NCBI GenBank assembly: GCA_963575645.1
Contig: OY754467.1
Span: forward strand, 23,209,001-23,273,000
Direction of reading: 5' to 3'
DNA length: 64,000 nucleotides
Source: Xanthostigma xanthostigma
Taxonomy: Eukaryota > Arthropoda > Insecta > Raphidioptera > Raphidiidae
This document shows, one piece after another, positions 1-11,179 of this stretch. Position numbers and translations under genes: made by a program. The stretch's first letter is position 1, and the number at the start of each line of letters is the position of its first letter. The notes under the pieces were generated by a model that saw only the letters and a list, made by a program, of their open reading frames with translations, did not search any database and was not told the origin of the DNA.

Positions 1-1484
1 CTGAGGTACGGAACCCCAAATATGACCTATATTGAGATTTTTACTTAAAATGACCTTTCCAACAATTCATCAAGTTTTCGTGTCAGTTAAACTAAATTAT
101 TATCGTATTATTTGTAAACTTTTTTTGCGTAGTATTGTTTTAATTTGAATATAACACTTTCAAAAATAACATTTTTTTACCCGCCTAGTATAACAAATCT
201 ATGCAATGTTGATTTATTGTCGACAAAACCGCCCAAAATCCACCCGCGAATTCAGTGACTCAACAATATTTTACGTGTTTCAAAACTCATAAACTATTTA
301 AAATCATGACAAGATCAACAATACAGAAGGTTGAATGCCACAAGTTATTAAATGCTTTATTGTTTATTGAAATTTAATAATACAATCAATGAAAACTATC
401 AATTAAAAATCGCCCTACCTGATTATTATATTTTTTATTGAAAAGTTGTAATTGTTAATAGAAGGACTTAAAATTTCAATAGAACGTATGAAACTGCCTG
501 TAGCATTTCTTTTGTTCTTACAATTTCAAAAGACGCAAAACAAGATCAGGAAATAACTGCCAAATACCGAGTGTTTCAATCAGTTATTAATACCAAAATG
601 AAATGACCTTCTCTCATCTCTGATTACGTGTTTTTGTCTTGTACTGAATAGTCCAACTTTTCCGAAATCTGGATTGTTGCTATAAACTCGCAAATATATA
701 CAATAACTGTCTTTCAAAACTGTTAAGCACTATAGTTTTTCCTAAACTCTTTCTCAGTGAAGAGCAAGAAAGTGGAAAGAAAAGAATAACGTCACTATAT
801 GATCATGTAAAGAGGCCATAGCTTGAACTGCTGTGTTGTCAGGACATATTTGATAGAAATCTGTCCACACTTATGTGATGAATTGATCAGATATCGATAG
901 TATTTTTTTTTTGCTGTGTTTTTAACAAAACATAATTACTAACGACATTTGTCAACCTTGAAATATTTTTTCACAATAAAAAATACCTACGCTTAAATGG
1001 GCATCACTGGGGACTAATATAGTATCGTGATTGGAGAATTGGGTCGATTGATTCTATATCTGCACATTATCTCTGTATAGAAAACCAATAATTCATCTGA
1101 TTATCGTTACCGTTCTCTTTTCTGCTAGCATTATGCATACTATTATGTATAATGTTGTTGGCCATATAACAAGACATGAGAATAGCGTGAGAACAAATAA
1201 GACAGCGGCACACGGCTAGCGCGCGCCTACATGAACAGACAACTGAGCTGGGCACTGGACAGAACAACTGTTTGTTTACAGGTTTAAAGTTAAGTAAGGT
1301 AAAAGTATACTTATGTGAAATTAACCCTGAATCGTGAGAAAATGTGGACAGTTTATCGCTGCGAGTGTTAAAAAAAACGTTTACAATGCGAGAAGTATCA
1401 ATCAAAAATAAGAATGTTGAATCTGTAAAATACTAACGGGATTCCCTGTAATTTCATTTTTTTCAGTTTTCGAGTATTTTAAGA
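1..1484. other. No gene recognised; AT-rich non-coding DNA
   Basis: I see no repeat with recognisable ends and no conserved protein motif here. A 112-codon minus-strand frame (1067-1405) exists, but it is Cys/Ser-rich without any domain, and its start lies in unremarkable AT-rich DNA, so I treat it as chance. A short GC-rich patch (about 1203-1262, with GCTAGCGCGCGCC) stands out from its surroundings, but I cannot give it a function. Confidence 0.6.
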
Positions 1485-1798
1485 GACGCATTTATGATTT
1501 TGTCTGTCCATCGGTTTGTACCCATTTTCATGAAACTTTGTGTAGGTTACTTCGCAACTGGTACCTTAACTTATAATATTTTAAAGAGCTAAAGTATGTA
1601 AGCTTGATGTAATCTCCGAAACTACTAATCCGATTTCAAAAATGTTTTCACCAATATTTAGGATGCACATTCAGAATGGACATGAGCTATATATTATCGC
1701 GTTAAGATAAAAGCGCTTTTCGTGGAGACCAATTTTGTAACGTAACTCGACGAAAAAACGGTGTCAAACTAAAAATTCAGGCGAAGCCGGACCGCACC
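1485..1798 (-). repeat. Non-LTR retroelement tail, minus orientation
   Basis: Read on the minus strand, the block begins ACTAGCGGTGCGGTCCGG and continues CTTCGCCTGAATTTT. This is a variant of the 'ctagcgg...cggcttcgcc' tail that I know from many insect non-LTR elements. At the plus-strand left side it has the usual companion phrases 'TGTCTGTCCATCGGTTTGTACC' in part (the '..GTCTGTC..' motif) and 'aatccgatttcaaaaatg'. The coding part of the element is absent. Clade assignment (RTE/CR1-like, or a SINE borrowing such a tail) cannot be made from this piece. Confidence 0.5.
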
Positions 1799-2340
1799 GC
1801 TAGTATGAATATTTTTACTCGACTCTGCTCGAGTTCGGATAGATTCTTTGTCAAAACTCACATTAAGTGGTCGATCCTTACGTCCTTATATTTTACCACT
1901 TTTAAGATTTGTAGCACTTTAATAAAATGAAAGCTAATTTTTTCATTTTTAAATTAATGAACATGGCAAAATTCTGAATGTTCATTATTTTTTCAACATT
2001 TTTATATGTCGCTAAAAACTAACAAAACCATCTAAATGTGGATACAAATTTTAACCACTATAAAAATAAAATTAAAATACTTGAGATAGGTTGCGCCAAA
2101 AATTCGTACTGATTCGTTATATGTAAACCGTGTTTAATTCTCCAATTGAACGTATTTGTTTACGGGAATTAAAAGTCAACTTATACAAGCGGATTATTAT
2201 AACGGCACATAAGATATAAAATTTTATTTAAAAAAAAATACTTATCGGTTGACAAATATAAATAAACAAAAAATTATTCAGAAACACACATTAACAGGCA
2301 TGATACTCTATAATAATTATAAATTATACATACATATATT
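1799..2340. other. No feature seen; AT-rich spacer
   Basis: Runs of A and T with no open frame of note, no inverted repeat and no recognised element, lying between two oppositely oriented retroelement tails. Confidence 0.55.
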
Positions 2341-2344
2341 CCAA

Positions 2345-2845
2345 CTAGCCGTTACCCGCGGCTTCGCACGCGATTGAGACGAAACACGGATACGTTCCCA
2401 TTATTTGGCATATAGTTACTCCTTTCTCGACGTAGACGCCCTAGTAAATTTCAAAATTAATGACATTCACGTGATCAACGTCCTGAAAAACCTTGAAAAT
2501 GACACCCATGTTGATTTTTAGACTATTTACCTCTTTTCGCCCTCTGAAGGGGTTGTTTTTGAAAAAGCATGAAACACGTGTTTATTTATTTGTTGACAGG
2601 AGTAATCCTAAGCATTTTAGAATTGATATATCTCTATCTTATACGATCTCCATGCAAATTTTGACCCCCTGTTACATCCTTTTAGGGGTTGAATTATCAA
2701 AAATCCGTTCTTAGCGAATGCCTACGTCATAATATCTATCGTTGTGCCAAATTTCAGCTCAATCCGTCCAGTGGTTTAAGCTGTGCGTTGATAGATTAGT
2801 CAGTCAATTAGTCACGGTTTCCTTTTATATTTTTAGATAAACATC
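2345..2845 (+). repeat. Non-LTR retroelement tail, plus orientation
   Basis: The block starts CTAGCCGTTACCCGCGGC, followed by TTCGCACGCGATTGAGACG. Near its right side it contains AATCCGTCCAGTGGTTTAA and then GTCAGTCAATTAGTCACGG. These phrases in this order are characteristic of insect retroelement 3' regions. A 73-codon frame inside (2493-2714) has no domain and is treated as chance. A related but more decayed copy lies at 5453-5790. Confidence 0.55.
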
Positions 2846-3194
2846 GTTTTTTCAGAGGGTGTTACGTCGGACACGTTTGATTGCTTTTTCATTTTTCCCT
2901 TCCACAGTCATGTATGACAGTCTTTTTTCCAACGTGCGCAGTCAGCTCGTCGGTCCGATGAACGACTGCTTGATAATTCAATATTTATTTTGGCACAGAA
3001 ATGACAGTGTTTGCAAAAAAAAAAAATAAATATGAAATATAGACAATTTGATGTTTCTCCGACGTTAGCCATATTTGTTGTCACAAATATTCTAATCTTA
3101 ATTTTTTACCATGAGTGTAAATAGATTTTCCATTTTTATAGCTAAATAATTAATTCTAAGGCAATGAATACCTAAAATCCAATTTTCAATTTAG

Positions 3195-3366
3195 GTAGCT
3201 CTTTTTTATATCGATTGTCTTGACAACATTAAGACCGCTGTACACGAGGCTGGTTTTGCCGCTAGAATCACTGCTAGGACTTGTGCTGGCTGGCGCGCGC
3301 GATACAAGGATGGAAATGACCTTACTGCGGGCTCACGTGCGAGGTCACACGATGAATTTCAAAATT
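3195..3366 (+). other. Short GC-rich open frame, unrecognised (possible relic)
   Basis: The frame runs without a stop from just after TAG at 3192-3194 to a TAG at 3364-3366, about 56 codons without a usable ATG. From 3231 on, codons are dominated by purine-first triplets (ATT AAG ACC GCT GTA), giving a peptide with IKTAVHEAGFAARITART. The overlapping ATG frame at 3220-3456 (78 codons) has a weaker codon pattern. The segment reminded me of the helix-turn-helix region of Tc1-type transposases, but the match is too short to claim. It could also be an unrelated GC-rich patch. Confidence 0.2.
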
Positions 3367-3369
3367 AGA

Positions 3370-5450
3370 AGCAATACTATTTTTCTTGCTTGTTCGTTTG
3401 CTTGTTTTGTGCAAGACCCAATTAGGAAACAGTATTATGTCACGTGGGCGACATGAACAAATAAACGTCCACTTTTGTTAACATTCTGAGGATTAGTGCG
3501 CGCACACCAAACCCAGCTACAAAGCAAGCTTCAATACATGGATCGTGTGAAGCGGACACATAAAAGCCATCACCAATAACCATAGCCATAGCCGGCTTTA
3601 AATACAGCAGCCAAATCTAGCAAGGAATCTAGAGGCGAAAACAGTCAAAGCTAGTTTGGACAGAGTGTAGATAACCATATTAACGAGTGCTTACATAAAG
3701 GCATATGCAAATATCCGTAATAAGACCATAACACCTCACAAACAGTTAAGTCACGCCAGAAATAACATAATGGATACTTTATCGTACTGTTTAGAATCTG
3801 TTTATATCTTCCATTCAAACAACACATTGCTTTTAAATTTATTATTACAGTAAAAACGTATAAATTTTGTATACAAAAGTGTCAAATGATTCAAGTTTTA
3901 AAGATATTGTTTAATTTTTAAACGAAAGAAAGCGGTTCTTAGCTTTTGCAATACAGTAATTTATTATTACGAATTAAGAATAAGTATGCGTTTATATCTA
4001 TTTATTTCTTTTTAAACGATTTTAGTTCCGCCCGTTATTTATTTTTAAAGCGTGAACAGAACCGTATTATTATTTGTAAACTAACAAAATACTACGGCAG
4101 TCATAAAAACAGTGCCATCTATTGAACTGGGTTTCCAACGATCGATTGTTCGTTGCCAATTTTAGAGAAGAGCTGCAGATACTTGAATTATAATATTTGC
4201 TATTTAATATGATTATTATTAGCTAGAAATTCTCTTATTTATTATCCTTATTATAAGCATGTTCATTACCTATAATTATTTTAACTGACGATTTAGATCT
4301 ACAATACTTTTCATCCATAACATATTACAATGATTAATTCTATGAACAATTCAAATAATTGCATTTTTTTCGAATAGCATTATTATTGAAAACTGTATAA
4401 ACGTAGATCAGTGCTTCCATCGATTTTTTGTGTCATAAAATGTTAAATTTATACATAGTTATTTTTAATATTTATGGTACAAAATCACTTTATAAATAAA
4501 GCCCCGTTTTATTTTTCGCAAAATTAATGTGATAGCAACAGATTTTCAGAGTGGGTATTTTGTCAGAATTGGGTTAAAATATGTAAGTATATTTTTTTGC
4601 TGTCCACATGAAAAGTTATTTAGCTACACAAGACTCTTAATTTTATAATTTTGTTACTTACGATTTAAATATTACATTTTTTTCAAATAGTCAGGCCCTG
4701 TTTTAAGTATATTTTCTCGTCATGATCGTGACAAAAAAATTTAAGATTACAAATTAGGACTGTGGTATGCAAAATTGTAGGAGGAACAAGTTGTGTGTAT
4801 AAATTTTATCAAAAATCTAACAGGAAACCATGTAAATGTGATTTATATTATTAAATAATTCGCTATCAGATACACGTCTAACATATTTGCAGCATTATTT
4901 TCTTGCAATATCATCTGAAATCTATATAGTTGGTATCCCTGATCTTATGTGTGACCAGAACTAATACAGAACCAATATGGTGATAAAGTATGAATGATTA
5001 CAGAAATAACATTGGCATTAAGTTTGATTGATATCTTTATTTCTTACAACAGAATAAAATATTGGAACGTTTTCATTTGAATAAAACATAAAACTCGATC
5101 GGTTAGGTCAGTAATTATATCGATTGGAGCATAATATTTAGCTAAATATGTTTATTATAACCGGTAATACCTAATAGTGATAGTGTAATTATATTTAGGG
5201 TGTAATTTTAAACTTTTTGATATTTCAGTTAAATGGCAAACTTAACTCCAAATGTTCCAATGATAGGTTATAGGTACTGTAAGAACTACATGTACATAGA
5301 TAGCGTCTAATCCAGCACACACATCGACCGACCGTAGTCGCGTGAGTTCACATAGTTCTAACTCTTTATTACCTATGTGCAATATCCTAGGTTTGTGACC
5401 AGATTGAAGTAAAAATATGACATGTTAAAATTAATGAAATTGGCTTTATT
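3370..5450. other. No gene recognised; AT-rich non-coding DNA
   Basis: About 2 kb with no supported coding frame, element end or hairpin. The small GC-richer patch at 3495-3660 has no recognisable motif. The rest is A/T-run sequence typical of insect intergenic or intronic DNA. Confidence 0.55.
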
Positions 5451-5452
5451 TC

Positions 5453-5790
5453 TTACTAGCCGCTACACTAGGCTTCGCACGCAATTGAGATGAAACACGA
5501 CAACGACAACAGTAGTGGAGCCTTCGACAGTCTTGCCTCACGTTACTGTATCTCACCCAGCAGCGACAGTAGTATATATTGCCCAAAAGCCCAAATATGA
5601 ATTTTTATACCCCTAGAAATGATGGGTTCTCCGTACAAACTTTCATCCTCTATCTCACCTCCTTCAGGTAGCGTATGTCCTTCCTCGGGATGCAATCTAT
5701 CTCCTTGCCAAATTTTATCGAAATCTGTTCATCGGTTTAGGCGTGCAAAAGTAGCAGACTTATTTTCGCAAATAAATACTTGTTTTTGTA
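5453..5790 (+). repeat. Decayed non-LTR retroelement tail
   Basis: It starts TTACTAGCCGCTACACTAGG, then GCTTCGCACGCAATTGAGATG, matching the start of the block at 2345 with several substitutions. Near the end it has 'AAATTTTATCGAAATCTGTTC' in part (the 'cgaaatctgttcatcggttta' phrase), the equivalent of 'aatccgtccagtggttta'. A small insertion-like segment rich in CGACAACGACAACAG lies between. This is an old truncated copy of the same general tail family. Confidence 0.5.
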
Positions 5791-5914
5791 TAATTTGAAA
5801 AAGTTAACCAATTGCTCGACTCATTGATTCATTTATGAATTGTGACCCTCAAACACGTTTAAGTTAGAAACTGTTTAATAGGTATGATAACGACTCGTAC
5901 CAAACGCTACCTAC

Positions 5915-6474
5915 TAGAGATGAGTGATATTTCACTACCTGTTACTTAGTCGCTAATATTTAGATTTCACGGTTCACTGCAGTGACTTCAGAGTAGCTAC
6001 CTGTTACCAACCAGCGGCTAAGCAAAAAAATAATCGTCACAAGCGCTATTTCACTACCGGTTTTTTTAACTAAATGTATTACCCATTTTAATAAAGAAAT
6101 GTGATCACTAATGTAAAATATGTACTTTATATACTTATAACTTAGTCGTACCTTTCAATAATGCATCATTACATGCATTTTTTAGGTGTAATGTTATACT
6201 AATACATAAAAATATTGTGCATGGGCTGTTTTACCACCGAACGATATTTTACCTGTGATCACTGTTCGCTGAAATCAATATTATATTAACATCTCTGCTC
6301 TGCACGTGCACAGTCATTCATGTGATCGGCGAACGCTGGTCGCTTATATATTATTTGCACTGAATGCGCATAAGTTACCAGCGATCACGGGTCGCAGTTA
6401 AAAATCACAGATATTTGGAAGTCGCAGTCTCCAAAGTACCTGTTACTTGAAAGTAGCTAATAATCTCATCCCTA
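5915..6474. mobile_element. hAT-type MITE with 8-bp target duplication
   Basis: The 560-bp block is flanked on both sides by the identical octamer CTACCTAC (5907-5914 and 6475-6482), the 8-bp target-site duplication size of hAT transposons. Its ends are imperfect inverted repeats: TAGAGATGAG on the left and CTCATCCCTA on the right (nine of ten pair). The interior has no transposase frame. It contains repeated GTTACC/GGTAAC-like and TCACTGC motifs, as is common in hAT MITEs. It is non-autonomous and would depend on a hAT transposase elsewhere. The exact duplication suggests a fairly recent insertion. Confidence 0.75.
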
Positions 6475-6516
6475 CTACCTACTATATTTTGCTGACCGTA
6501 AATAAAGAGTTAAGTT

Positions 6517-6705
6517 TTGGCTTCCTAAGATAGCGATACCGTAATATGACGGCGAATTACGTAACAAAAAACGTATGGATAGAAATATGTACATGGATAG
6601 TGTTAACAATAGTGGGGGCACCACCGTAACGTAAAACTCAATTTACTTTTTTTTTAGATCATATTACGATCGCTATATTACGGTACCGCTATTTTAGGAA
6701 ACCAA
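6517..6705. mobile_element. Short foldback MITE, 31-bp inverted ends
   Basis: The left arm at 6517-6547 (starting TTGGCTTCCTAAGATAGCG) and the right arm at 6675-6705 (whose complement starts TTGGTTTCCTAAAATAGCG) pair over 31 bp with three mismatches. The 189-bp element carries no coding frame. I could not find a convincing target duplication (flanks AGTT and GATT), so its superfamily is open. It sits 35 bp downstream of the hAT duplication at 6482. Confidence 0.6.
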
Positions 6706-6719
6706 GATTTTAGAGACAC

Positions 6720-7750
6720 AAATATGTTGTGAATATTGCTTTTATTATTTTTACGAGCTTATACCATTTTTTTGGTTTTTGGCAAATAAATACTAATACT
6801 AATACTAATCCGATTTTCAATTATATGCACTTTTAAGACACCAAACGCTGTATCGTTAAATATATTCATACATTGTCAGCCAATATTTTTTCAATGAAAA
6901 TGGCTTATAGTTAACAATGTATTTCTTGAAATAAACATTATTTCTTAAATATTTTTTCAGGATTAGCTATATCTGGAAAGTCGATTATTTTATATTAATT
7001 TCTTCCCTGAGCTAATATTTCATTTTCTTTAGAGGATAGCTTACCTCACATTGAAGTCAACTTCGAAAAAGAAAAATATTGCATCTTAACGTAACATATT
7101 TTTAGCTTTTTTTTCTTGCACCGCTGAGACGTAATAAGTTGTAGGGTGAAAGATAAAAATTAATGTGACCTTACAAAGACAAATGGTCTAGAACCGATGC
7201 TTTTACATTTATTTCAAAGTATTTTATTTTTTAAAAAGACCACTCGCTGTCAGCTTTGTGCCCATATAGTATCGCCTAAAATTTTCAATTTATTATTATT
7301 CATTAAGCCTTAATAATTTACTGTTATATATATTTTTTTTTATTGCACAATAACATATTATTAGTAATAATTGTAAGTGAATCAAATTGGACGATGATAT
7401 GCGAAAGAGAATGAATGGTGAACCCGTTACATTTCAGTCCCATAAAATAGTTGGGTTGATTAAACGGACTCTAGTTACATCATTGACTCATTCAATTTAT
7501 ATGATTGAAAAAACGCAAACCGGTAAATAGGGAGTGTCTGCGGCACCGTATATTAATTGAGTCAATTTGTTCAGTATGCCGTTCAAAGTTTAATGACTGA
7601 AGTTCTTGCGAACTGATTGAGTTTAACAGCAGTTTACACTCAACAAGTCTCAACTGAAACCAGACTACTGAATCCACAATCATTACATTTCTTCAGCCAG
7701 TATTTTGCAATTACTACTACTACTGAGTGATCTTGAGTACGAAACATTAA
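6720..7750. other. No gene recognised; AT-rich non-coding DNA
   Basis: No supported coding frame or element ends. A 63-codon minus-strand frame (7492-7683) has no domain. The segment has the poly-A/T character of the surrounding spacer. Confidence 0.5.
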
Positions 7751-7754
7751 ATAT

Positions 7755-8365
7755 AATTGTATGATCGAGCGAGGAAACTCGATCGTAATTATATCGATTG
7801 TTTCGCTCGTAGAGATCACCCCCCACCCCAGCTTTTTTCCATTAAATGGTAAAGGAAAGGATAATCAGGATTTCACCCGTGATCTCTGAAACTCGTATTC
7901 ACTTTGAACTTTATGACAATCTGACATGAGGTGGCACAGGGCTGCCTCTTCTTACTTTTTCTGAATTGTGGCGCCATCTGTGTACAAATACATGTACTAC
8001 TTGGTGATCTCTTCGAGTCAAATAATCGATAATAATAATAATAAAGCCTTTATTAAGAGTTTTATTACGAATACAAAAATTGCGTCCAGTTAGTAAGTTT
8101 TACAAATATTCTTTTCTATTGTAGAAATTATTTCCTAGTAAAAAATGTTTTTACTTTTTTTTAAAATGCGTATCATCTTTTATTTCCCTTATTTTTTCTG
8201 ATAAAATGTTGGACACTCGAATCATGGCATTGTGTACTCCTTGACGTGTCACTTCTAAATTGCATTGATTAGTTTTTAGAGCGTGTTTATTCCGAGTGTG
8301 TTGAGTATATATAATTACGATCGAGCTTCGCTCTCCTTCGGCGGACTCGCTCGATCATACAATTT
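7755..8365. repeat. Inverted-repeat pair bounding a ~610-bp block
   Basis: The left unit (7755-7794) has AATTGTATGATCGAGCGAG followed by CTCGATCGTAATTATA. The right unit (8309-8365) carries the same phrases on the minus strand, with an extra 15-20 bp in the middle (TCCGCCGAAGGAGAGCGAAG). Each unit is itself a partial hairpin because GATCGAGCGAG and CTCGATC pair. The pair therefore looks like long compound terminal repeats of a foldback transposon. The block between them includes a LINE 3' end. No clear target duplication was found. Confidence 0.5.
8031..8250 (-). pseudogene. LINE 3' end: reverse-transcriptase C-terminus and tail
   Basis: On the minus strand an interrupted frame reads VSNILSEKIREIKDD, then FKKK-stop-KHFLLGNNFY and NRKEYL-stop. 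That resembles the extreme C-terminus of insect LINE polymerases, where an FKKxLKxFLL segment is followed by an aromatic-rich end. It is followed by AATAAAGG and a (TTA)n tract (plus-strand AATAATAATAATAATAAAG at 8031-8049), which fits a LINE 3' terminus. Two in-frame stops show decay. The catalytic domain is missing. Similar C-terminal scraps lie at 54460-54591 and 61508-61561, but they need not be from the same LINE. Confidence 0.4.
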
Positions 8366-8369
8366 TTGA

Positions 8370-9517
8370 ATATTTTGAAACAACCAAACACATATTCTAA
8401 ATTCCTTCGTTGATTATAATTTCTTCCAGCTGGAGAAACATCAAATATCCATGGATTTACTCATGTATGTGCATGAATGGAATTAAAAAATATTAATATT
8501 ATACAACTATATTGTTAATGAATAATAAAAGAAACAGTTCTACAACTTATTAATTTATTGACGATAACTGTACTGTAAAACAGTGTGTTGGTTCTTTTTC
8601 TATATTGATCGATGATTTTACATTACAAACCAGTGGGAGTGCGCAAGTAATTCAAGAAATTTAAGCCGCAAACTTTTACGTTGTTATACACCCCAGTGTT
8701 AAAGTTTAAAATTCGCTGTATGTTTTTAATGACACTTTGAGCTTAATAATATAATTTTATTTACTTAATTTGAGAACAAATTTAACAGTTGAAAAATCGG
8801 TAGCTATTGATTTTATTGAAATCCACTGAAAGCAAAAAATAATTTAGGTTCGTCATTACATAAAAACGTGGGCTGTAAACTTTATGCTCGTTTATTAGTT
8901 ACAACTCATGTTTTTATAATTATGAACCTAAATTATGAAAAATTGTTTTTTTCTTTTTTATTTCAATAAAAGTTTGTGTTTTACCTAAATTTTATTTCGT
9001 TCTTTTTGATCATAAAAAATGTTTACTATTAAAAATATTAATTGATTACTTAATTCTAAAAACGATTTAATCACATATTTTTTATCGAGAATACATATGT
9101 GTGTAAAATTTGAAATCGGTCAGATATAATATGCCGTCCGCTATATTGGGTTTACAATGACGTCACATATCTTATCGTATCTCACTCGTCAAAATAGGAT
9201 GCACTTTGCATTGTCCCGAAATATTACACGATTTGCTGACACATTGAGCCTGTCCTGAACGTTACGCATTCTAATATCAATTTAATCTTAGTTTTCGAAC
9301 TCGAATACAGTTTACGATTCCTAATTAAACATCAATATAAAATTTCACGCTGACTATTTAATTAGAAATACGTTCTTTATTTCTCTTTGAAGTTGATAAC
9401 ACATTTTTCATGGAAAATATATAACAATGAGCATGTACATTTTTAATTTAAAACGACTATCAATAATATTATACAGTTAAGTAACTTTGAATTAATGTTT
9501 TTTTTCTATTGTTTCAG
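8370..9517. other. Spacer with one CRE-like palindrome
   Basis: No coding frame or element was found. At about 9160 the palindrome TGACGTCA (CRE/ATF consensus) occurs in CAATGACGTCACATATC. A matching CACATA-flanked site is at about 11137. A single 8-mer is weak evidence on its own. Confidence 0.4.
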
Positions 9518-9585
9518 ATTTTCATTGAAGATTATTGAACACCGATAATTTTCTACGTCTCAGAAATTTATAAATAATAAGAAAG
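9518..9585 (+). other. Candidate internal non-coding exon (68 nt)
   Basis: A polypyrimidine acceptor (TTTTTTTTCTATTGTTTCAG, ending at 9517) is followed 68 nt later by the donor AAAG|GTAAGTG at 9586, a full match to GTAAGT. All three plus-strand frames contain stops, so it could be a 5'-UTR exon or part of a long non-coding RNA, not internal coding sequence. The neighbourhood has no transposon signature. The same window has a second well-bounded candidate exon on this strand at 55135-55184. If both belong to one transcript, the intron between them would be about 45 kb. Splice-like pairs also occur by chance in AT-rich DNA. Confidence 0.35.
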
Positions 9586-9589
9586 GTAA

Positions 9590-10583
9590 GTGTGGTGGTA
9601 CTGATTTTTCTTTTTCTTACTGTCTGACTTTCTTGCAAGAACCTTTTCATATAAGATTAGTTAGTGTTTTTCGCAGTGGAAGAGTTTCTAGCGAGGGGGG
9701 GGGGTTGACGACGTTTCTTGTAGAAGGCAAATGCTACAAATGCTAGGGGGAGTTTCCCAAAAAAAGTACGCGAGCGTTAGACGTAAGTAGTTTTATCATA
9801 GCAGGAACTTCGGGATTGATGCTTTTAACACCGAATGGACGTGTCTGTCAGATGTGGCTACTGATGTAGAAGTAAGGCCACACTCTCTTCGCAGAAATAT
9901 TGTATCGCACATCTTTGATACAAAATGTAGTATGTGTGAGCTAGTTTTCTACATAAAATATATTTCGGAACCAGCGCAGAGCTTTTTAATAATATTTCAC
10001 AGTATTTTGAGAATCAACATAAAAGTACAGCCACGTAAATATATTATAACAAGTAATAAAACATGTCGACGACATAACAGAGCATAAATCATGACCTGAA
10101 GACGACTAGCACATTACTGTGAACCACGAATTCATGAAATATGTAAAAGAAACTGTATTTTGATATATTGTATTACGTATACGGTACCTGCTGTGCACGG
10201 ACCCATTCTAAACAGCATAATATATTAACCCATTCCGAGTCACGCATACATTATAATTGTCATAGGCCTTACGATTTCATACCTTGTCTTTTCTATTATT
10301 TCATGGATTAAGTAACAAAAGATCTCAAATCGATACTTAAGCATATCAAAAAAATTAAATAAAAAATAGAAACTGTAATTCGAAACACTTCAACACATTA
10401 AACCTCGATGCACGTTTCGCTATAATGAAGTCAGAGAACCCTGCCGCTTATTGTCTGGATGATGTGAACTTTGTTAGCTAAATTGGCGATTCCTTGTTTG
10501 AAAAAAAGAGATTAGTGTCTTATATACGTAATAATATATGCATAGCAGCCATTATCTATCTCTGGAATTAAGATTGATTTCGA
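9590..10583. other. No gene recognised; contains a 10-G run
   Basis: A 10-G homopolymer at 9695-9704 lies in otherwise AT-rich sequence. A 77-codon plus-strand frame (9854-10087) has no domain. No element ends were identified. Confidence 0.45.
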
Positions 10584-10925
10584 TTAAACGTTTGCATATT
10601 CTTTAGCATTATACAAGGGTGGATCACAGTATCTGGATTTATCCGAGAGACTCGGCAAAAAGATGTACCCTATAAATAAAAAAAGAATACAGGCGCAGTT
10701 CGGGTCTGCGCCGTAGTTTTTTTTTGTAAAAACGTCGAGTATTATCTTTTTCTGTATCGCCTGCACATTTATCCCTAGACGTTTGGGTTTTTTCGTCCCC
10801 TTTTCGACGCTGTCGTAGCTCTCGCTTAGACTCGACACTGGAATTTTTAGGCTTAGTGCATTCCTTTTGATGCGAGCTTTCCGCTGACTACGTTTTTTAT
10901 AATTCCGAGCATATTTGCCAATCAT
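10584..10925 (-). CDS. Hypothetical basic protein, 113 codons, unrecognised
   Basis: This is an ATG-started minus-strand frame of 113 codons. Residues 1-62 are strongly basic and hydrophilic (YARNYKKRSQRKARIKRN near the N-terminus, KGTKKPKRLGINVQ later). Codons in that half are mostly purine-first, and the DNA is richer in GC than its flanks, as expected of coding DNA. The last third is AT-rich and hydrophobic (ILFLFIGYIFLPS), so any genuine coding exon may end before it. A second overlapping frame across the basic part is also open, so the reading frame is not certain. Upstream on the same strand (11095-11175) lies a CpG-rich cluster with NRF-1-like and CRE motifs. I do not recognise the protein. 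It may be a single exon, a transposon ORF piece, or chance. Confidence 0.3.
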   Translation of the reverse strand: MIGKYARNYKKRSQRKARIKRNALSLKIPVSSLSESYDSVEKGTKKPKRLGINVQAIQKKIILDVFTKKNYGADPNCACILFLFIGYIFLPSLSDKSRYCDPPLYNAKEYANV

Positions 10926-11094
10926 ATGAGACTATTTTGTAAGTTTTAATTTAATACTAATTTTAACTTATATTTTGGCGACTATTTTTATTGTCTCACT
11001 TTAGCTCCTACTAGTTCTTCCCGAGCTCTTTAAAATGATGGTCGAATCAATCTCCTAGCTAAACGCATTATCACGTAACATTTATTTTTAAATA

Positions 11095-11175
11095 GCTAAT
11101 TCTCGACTATCACGCGCATGCGTATACGCTCTTGCGATGACGTCACATACACAACAAATCGTGCGCGACGAATTC
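11095..11175 (-). promoter_or_regulatory. CpG-rich promoter-like cluster (CRE and NRF-1-like motifs)
   Basis: Within 80 bp of AT-rich spacer there is CACGCGCATGCGTATACG (close to the NRF-1 palindrome GCGCATGCGC) and, 23 bp on, a perfect CRE palindrome TGACGTCA (about 11137-11144). CGTGCGCGACGAATTCG follows. Such pairs occur in housekeeping promoters. The cluster lies about 200 bp upstream of the minus-strand ATG at 10925, so I give that orientation, but both motifs are palindromic and the direction is not proven. Confidence 0.3.
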
Positions 11176-11179
11176 GTAG

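Noticed and set aside
1067-1405. 112-codon minus-strand frame
   Set aside because: No domain, no coding-like codon pattern, AT-rich surroundings.
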